Source: CAYYYP01 sp964475985 (GTDB taxonomy: Bacteria; Bdellovibrionota; UBA1018; CAYHWW01). From it: 64,000 bases of DNA. Made by a program: the position numbers and the translations under genes. Of the stretch, positions 62,740 to 64,000 are shown in pieces (the first letter of the stretch is position 1; each line of letters begins with the position of its first letter). The notes beneath the pieces were generated by a model, which worked only from the letters and a program-made list of their open reading frames with translations, made no database searches and was not told the DNA's origin. The stretch is from NCBI GenBank assembly GCA_964475985.1, contig CAYYYP010000010.1:1-64000 (forward strand). The letters run 5' to 3'.

Positions 62740-62898
62740 ATGAACCAATACACGAACTCAATACTCACAGTTGATCTCAAGATTCGCCTCAGAGCTGTGC
62801 TGCCCGATCTCAGCTTGCCCAAAGTCTTCAAGTGGCTCCTGCCATTTGCGGTCTTCGCCGCGAAGTTCCTAATCTGTCTTTGCCATGCCGGCCAATGA
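62740..62898 (+). CDS. Small hydrophobic 52-residue protein
   Basis: A short frame starting MNQYTNSILTVDLKIRLRAV and ending ...FLICLCHAGQ. The C-terminal half is a strongly hydrophobic/basic segment (VFKWLLPFAVFAAKFLICL) that could insert in a membrane. GGAGG nine bases before ATG supports translation, and a hairpin covers that site. I recognise no family. A type I toxin or a small regulatory membrane peptide is possible; the stop codon lies in the loop of a terminator-like hairpin. Confidence 0.5.
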   Translation: MNQYTNSILTVDLKIRLRAVLPDLSLPKVFKWLLPFAVFAAKFLICLCHAGQ

Positions 62899-62906
62899 GG
62901 GCCGGC
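62887..62906 (+). terminator. GC-rich hairpin at the end of the small ORF
   Basis: GCCGGCC (62887-62893) pairs with GGCCGGC (62900-62906) with the TGA stop in the loop. TTCCCTC follows rather than a clean T-tract, so Rho-independent function is only possible. Confidence 0.4.
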
Positions 62907-63081
62907 TTCCCTCGGGGGACTGGGGGCAAAGCCCTCAGAAGAATTCTCGGGGGCTGACGTCAGGCCCCTTGCTTGCCAACCCAAAAAAGACACACATACA
63001 AAAACCAAAAATCACGAACAAAACGAAAACCAGAAACCAAACAAACTAGAAACTCAACCGCAGCACTATCCTTAAGAACAA
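62907..63081. other. Gap with imperfect palindrome
   Basis: These 175 bases hold no supported gene. At 62949-62968 GGGGGC-TGACGTCA-GGCCCC is a near-perfect palindrome around TGACGTCA. The rest is A-rich with runs of AAACC. It may be a protein-binding site or a hairpin; neither can be decided here. Confidence 0.45.
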
Positions 63082-63495
63082 TTACTCACTCTCCACCTTG
63101 TGCCGATCAAACCATTCCATCAGTTCTTCTTTACTGACGCTTCCGGCGGCGCAACCTTCGATAATCGCAGCGAGCGCATCGTCTCCTGTGGATTTGTTCA
63201 CTGGGTAACGCAATTCCCATCCATTTTGTTTTAGAAAAGTGATTCCCGCGAGAGCGCCAGTGCGTTTGTTTCCATCCATAAAAGCATGGCTCTTCACGAG
63301 ATAAAAACACAATGCTCCCGCGACTTGCGCGAGTCCGCCCGCTGCAAACGGATAGGCACCTGGATAGAATGCAGTGTGGACGGCACTTTCTACTTTCCCG
63401 ACACCATAACAATGATGGGGATTACCGCCTTCCTCGCAGAGCATTTTATTCAACAGGATGATTTGGCCAGCGCTTGGGAAAATGATTTTAGTCAT
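63082..63495 (-). CDS. doc: Doc/Fic-family toxin
   Basis: A 137-residue toxin of the Doc/Fic fold. HAFMDGNKRTG at residues 70-80 is the Fic active-site motif (HxFxDGNKRTG), with helices around it as in Doc. Doc itself phosphorylates elongation factor Tu; a motif with G-N-K-R is closer to canonical Fic AMP-transferases, so the exact reaction is uncertain. It is 13 bp after the antitoxin gene on the same strand, the usual toxin-antitoxin order. Confidence 0.85.
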   Translation of the reverse strand: MTKIIFPSAGQIILLNKMLCEEGGNPHHCYGVGKVESAVHTAFYPGAYPFAAGGLAQVAGALCFYLVKSHAFMDGNKRTGALAGITFLKQNGWELRYPVNKSTGDDALAAIIEGCAAGSVSKEELMEWFDRHKVESE

Positions 63496-63508
63496 TTCAA
63501 AGAGCCGA

Positions 63509-63736
63509 TCACTTCAATTTGTCCATCGCGTGTTTGTGCTTTTTATAAGCAGCTTTTGCGGTTTTCAGGAATTCCTCCGTATCCGCAGGAACGAGAGTGA
63601 TCGTCTGGGTCTCCGAGATGAATTTCTCCACAGCCATCTTCACAAGTTGGGGGAGCTTGATCTTGTTTTTTTCAAGATAGTTCTCAACTTTGGCTTCCAG
63701 TTCGTCGTCGAATCGAATCGTTTTTGGGAGTCCCAT
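63509..63736 (-). CDS. Ribbon-helix-helix antitoxin
   Basis: A 75-residue protein starting MGLPKTIRFDDELEAKVENYLEKN, the beta strand and helix of an RHH DNA-binding domain. The C-terminal helix (LKTAKAAYKKHKHAMDKLK) would bind the toxin. The second ATG (63736) is preferred over 63742 because GAGG lies eight bases before it but only two before the first. Probably represses its own promoter in the AT-rich gap upstream. Confidence 0.8.
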   Translation of the reverse strand: MGLPKTIRFDDELEAKVENYLEKNKIKLPQLVKMAVEKFISETQTITLVPADTEEFLKTAKAAYKKHKHAMDKLK

Positions 63737-64000
63737 TGGCATTACCTCTAATTCAATAATACTACAAATAACTACATTTATCTACATTGTATTAATTGTT
63801 AGTAATTACCAATAGTTAGTTTGTTTAATAAAATGACGCCCCGTATTGACTTCTTACATAAGCAAGCACATATTGTAGCGTTCTGGAAGATGCCGAGAGT
63901 CTTCCTCTCCTACCATCTCTCTGAGCGGCGGAGTCCCTTTAAATCAAGCTCGTCCTACCAGGTCCATGACCGGCGGATGCGCTCTTCCTAACCAGGAGAG
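63737..64000. other. AT-rich promoter region and unassigned end of window
   Basis: 63743-63840 is strongly AT-rich with short overlapping palindromes of TAATTA and TTAGTAATTACCAATAG, consistent with an operator/promoter for the toxin-antitoxin pair. From 63841 to 64000 I find no supported gene or RNA. Confidence 0.4.

Noticed and set aside
62949..62968. Integron attC site or transposon end
   Set aside because: The palindrome around TGACGTCA lacks attC core sequences, and no integrase or transposase is present.

Overview
The window looks like chromosome from a Gram-negative, aerobically respiring bacterium. The clues are an alternative complex III / caa3-type oxidase cluster, many Sec and lipoprotein signal sequences, beta-barrel-like outer-membrane proteins, a PilZ protein, and folate/DNA-repair genes of proteobacterial type. 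Gene content resembles predatory and other Bdellovibrionota-like or deltaproteobacterial lineages. That assignment is inferred from gene content only; no rRNA is present.

Layout. 1-197 is a 64-bp tandem repeat. 270-5451 (minus) is an overlapping operon of a large exported protein, endonuclease III and a PolX/PHP protein. A metallo-aminopeptidase diverges from it (5450-6781). 6798-18501 (minus) is the most unusual locus: three large genes with N-terminal signal peptides. They encode a PrkA-like AAA+ protein, a 1895-residue AAA+ protein and a SpoVR-YeaH fusion, behind a good sigma70-like promoter. In most bacteria PrkA, YeaH and SpoVR are separate cytoplasmic proteins; here the whole set seems to be exported. 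18650-20286 holds an exported small protein and a DEDDh exonuclease with a WYL-like tail. 20326-26436 (plus) holds PilZ, SfsA, YgfZ, a HEYTH metalloprotease with propeller and barrel, and a FecR-domain protein. 26439-29831 (minus) holds a TIGR02757 protein, a TPR/beta-barrel protein and a DapB-like dehydrogenase. Then come a HAD phosphatase, an exported P-loop protein, a YgiQ radical SAM protein, a DUF362 protein and an NCS2 purine permease.

In the gaps at 30.7, 32.1, 37.3 and 37.7 kb lie four inverted-repeat elements. Each has unrelated 33-36 bp arms but a shared inner core (GGGTCTC, a second stem, a/tAGA, and a small stem with an AGGA loop). The inner stems vary in a compensating way, so the elements look like a family of structured RNAs or folded-DNA repeats.

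37789-51869 (minus) is a respiratory supercluster, actABCDEF - ctaB/sco fusion - coxB(c) - coxA - coxC - coxD(c). It encodes a quinol:cytochrome c oxidoreductase, a caa3-type oxidase and their heme/copper assembly factors. 52026-54886 holds a DUF1624 membrane protein and an S41 lipoprotein protease.

Downstream of tRNA-Pro(TGG) at 55035 the content becomes accessory: a TIR-like protein with a small membrane protein, a cold-shock protein, a single-chain restriction-methylase, a TOTE-type primase-helicase with a Bles03-like partner, a 52-codon hydrophobic ORF whose ribosome-binding site is buried in a hairpin, and a Doc/ribbon-helix-helix toxin-antitoxin pair. This looks like a defence island beside a tRNA gene.
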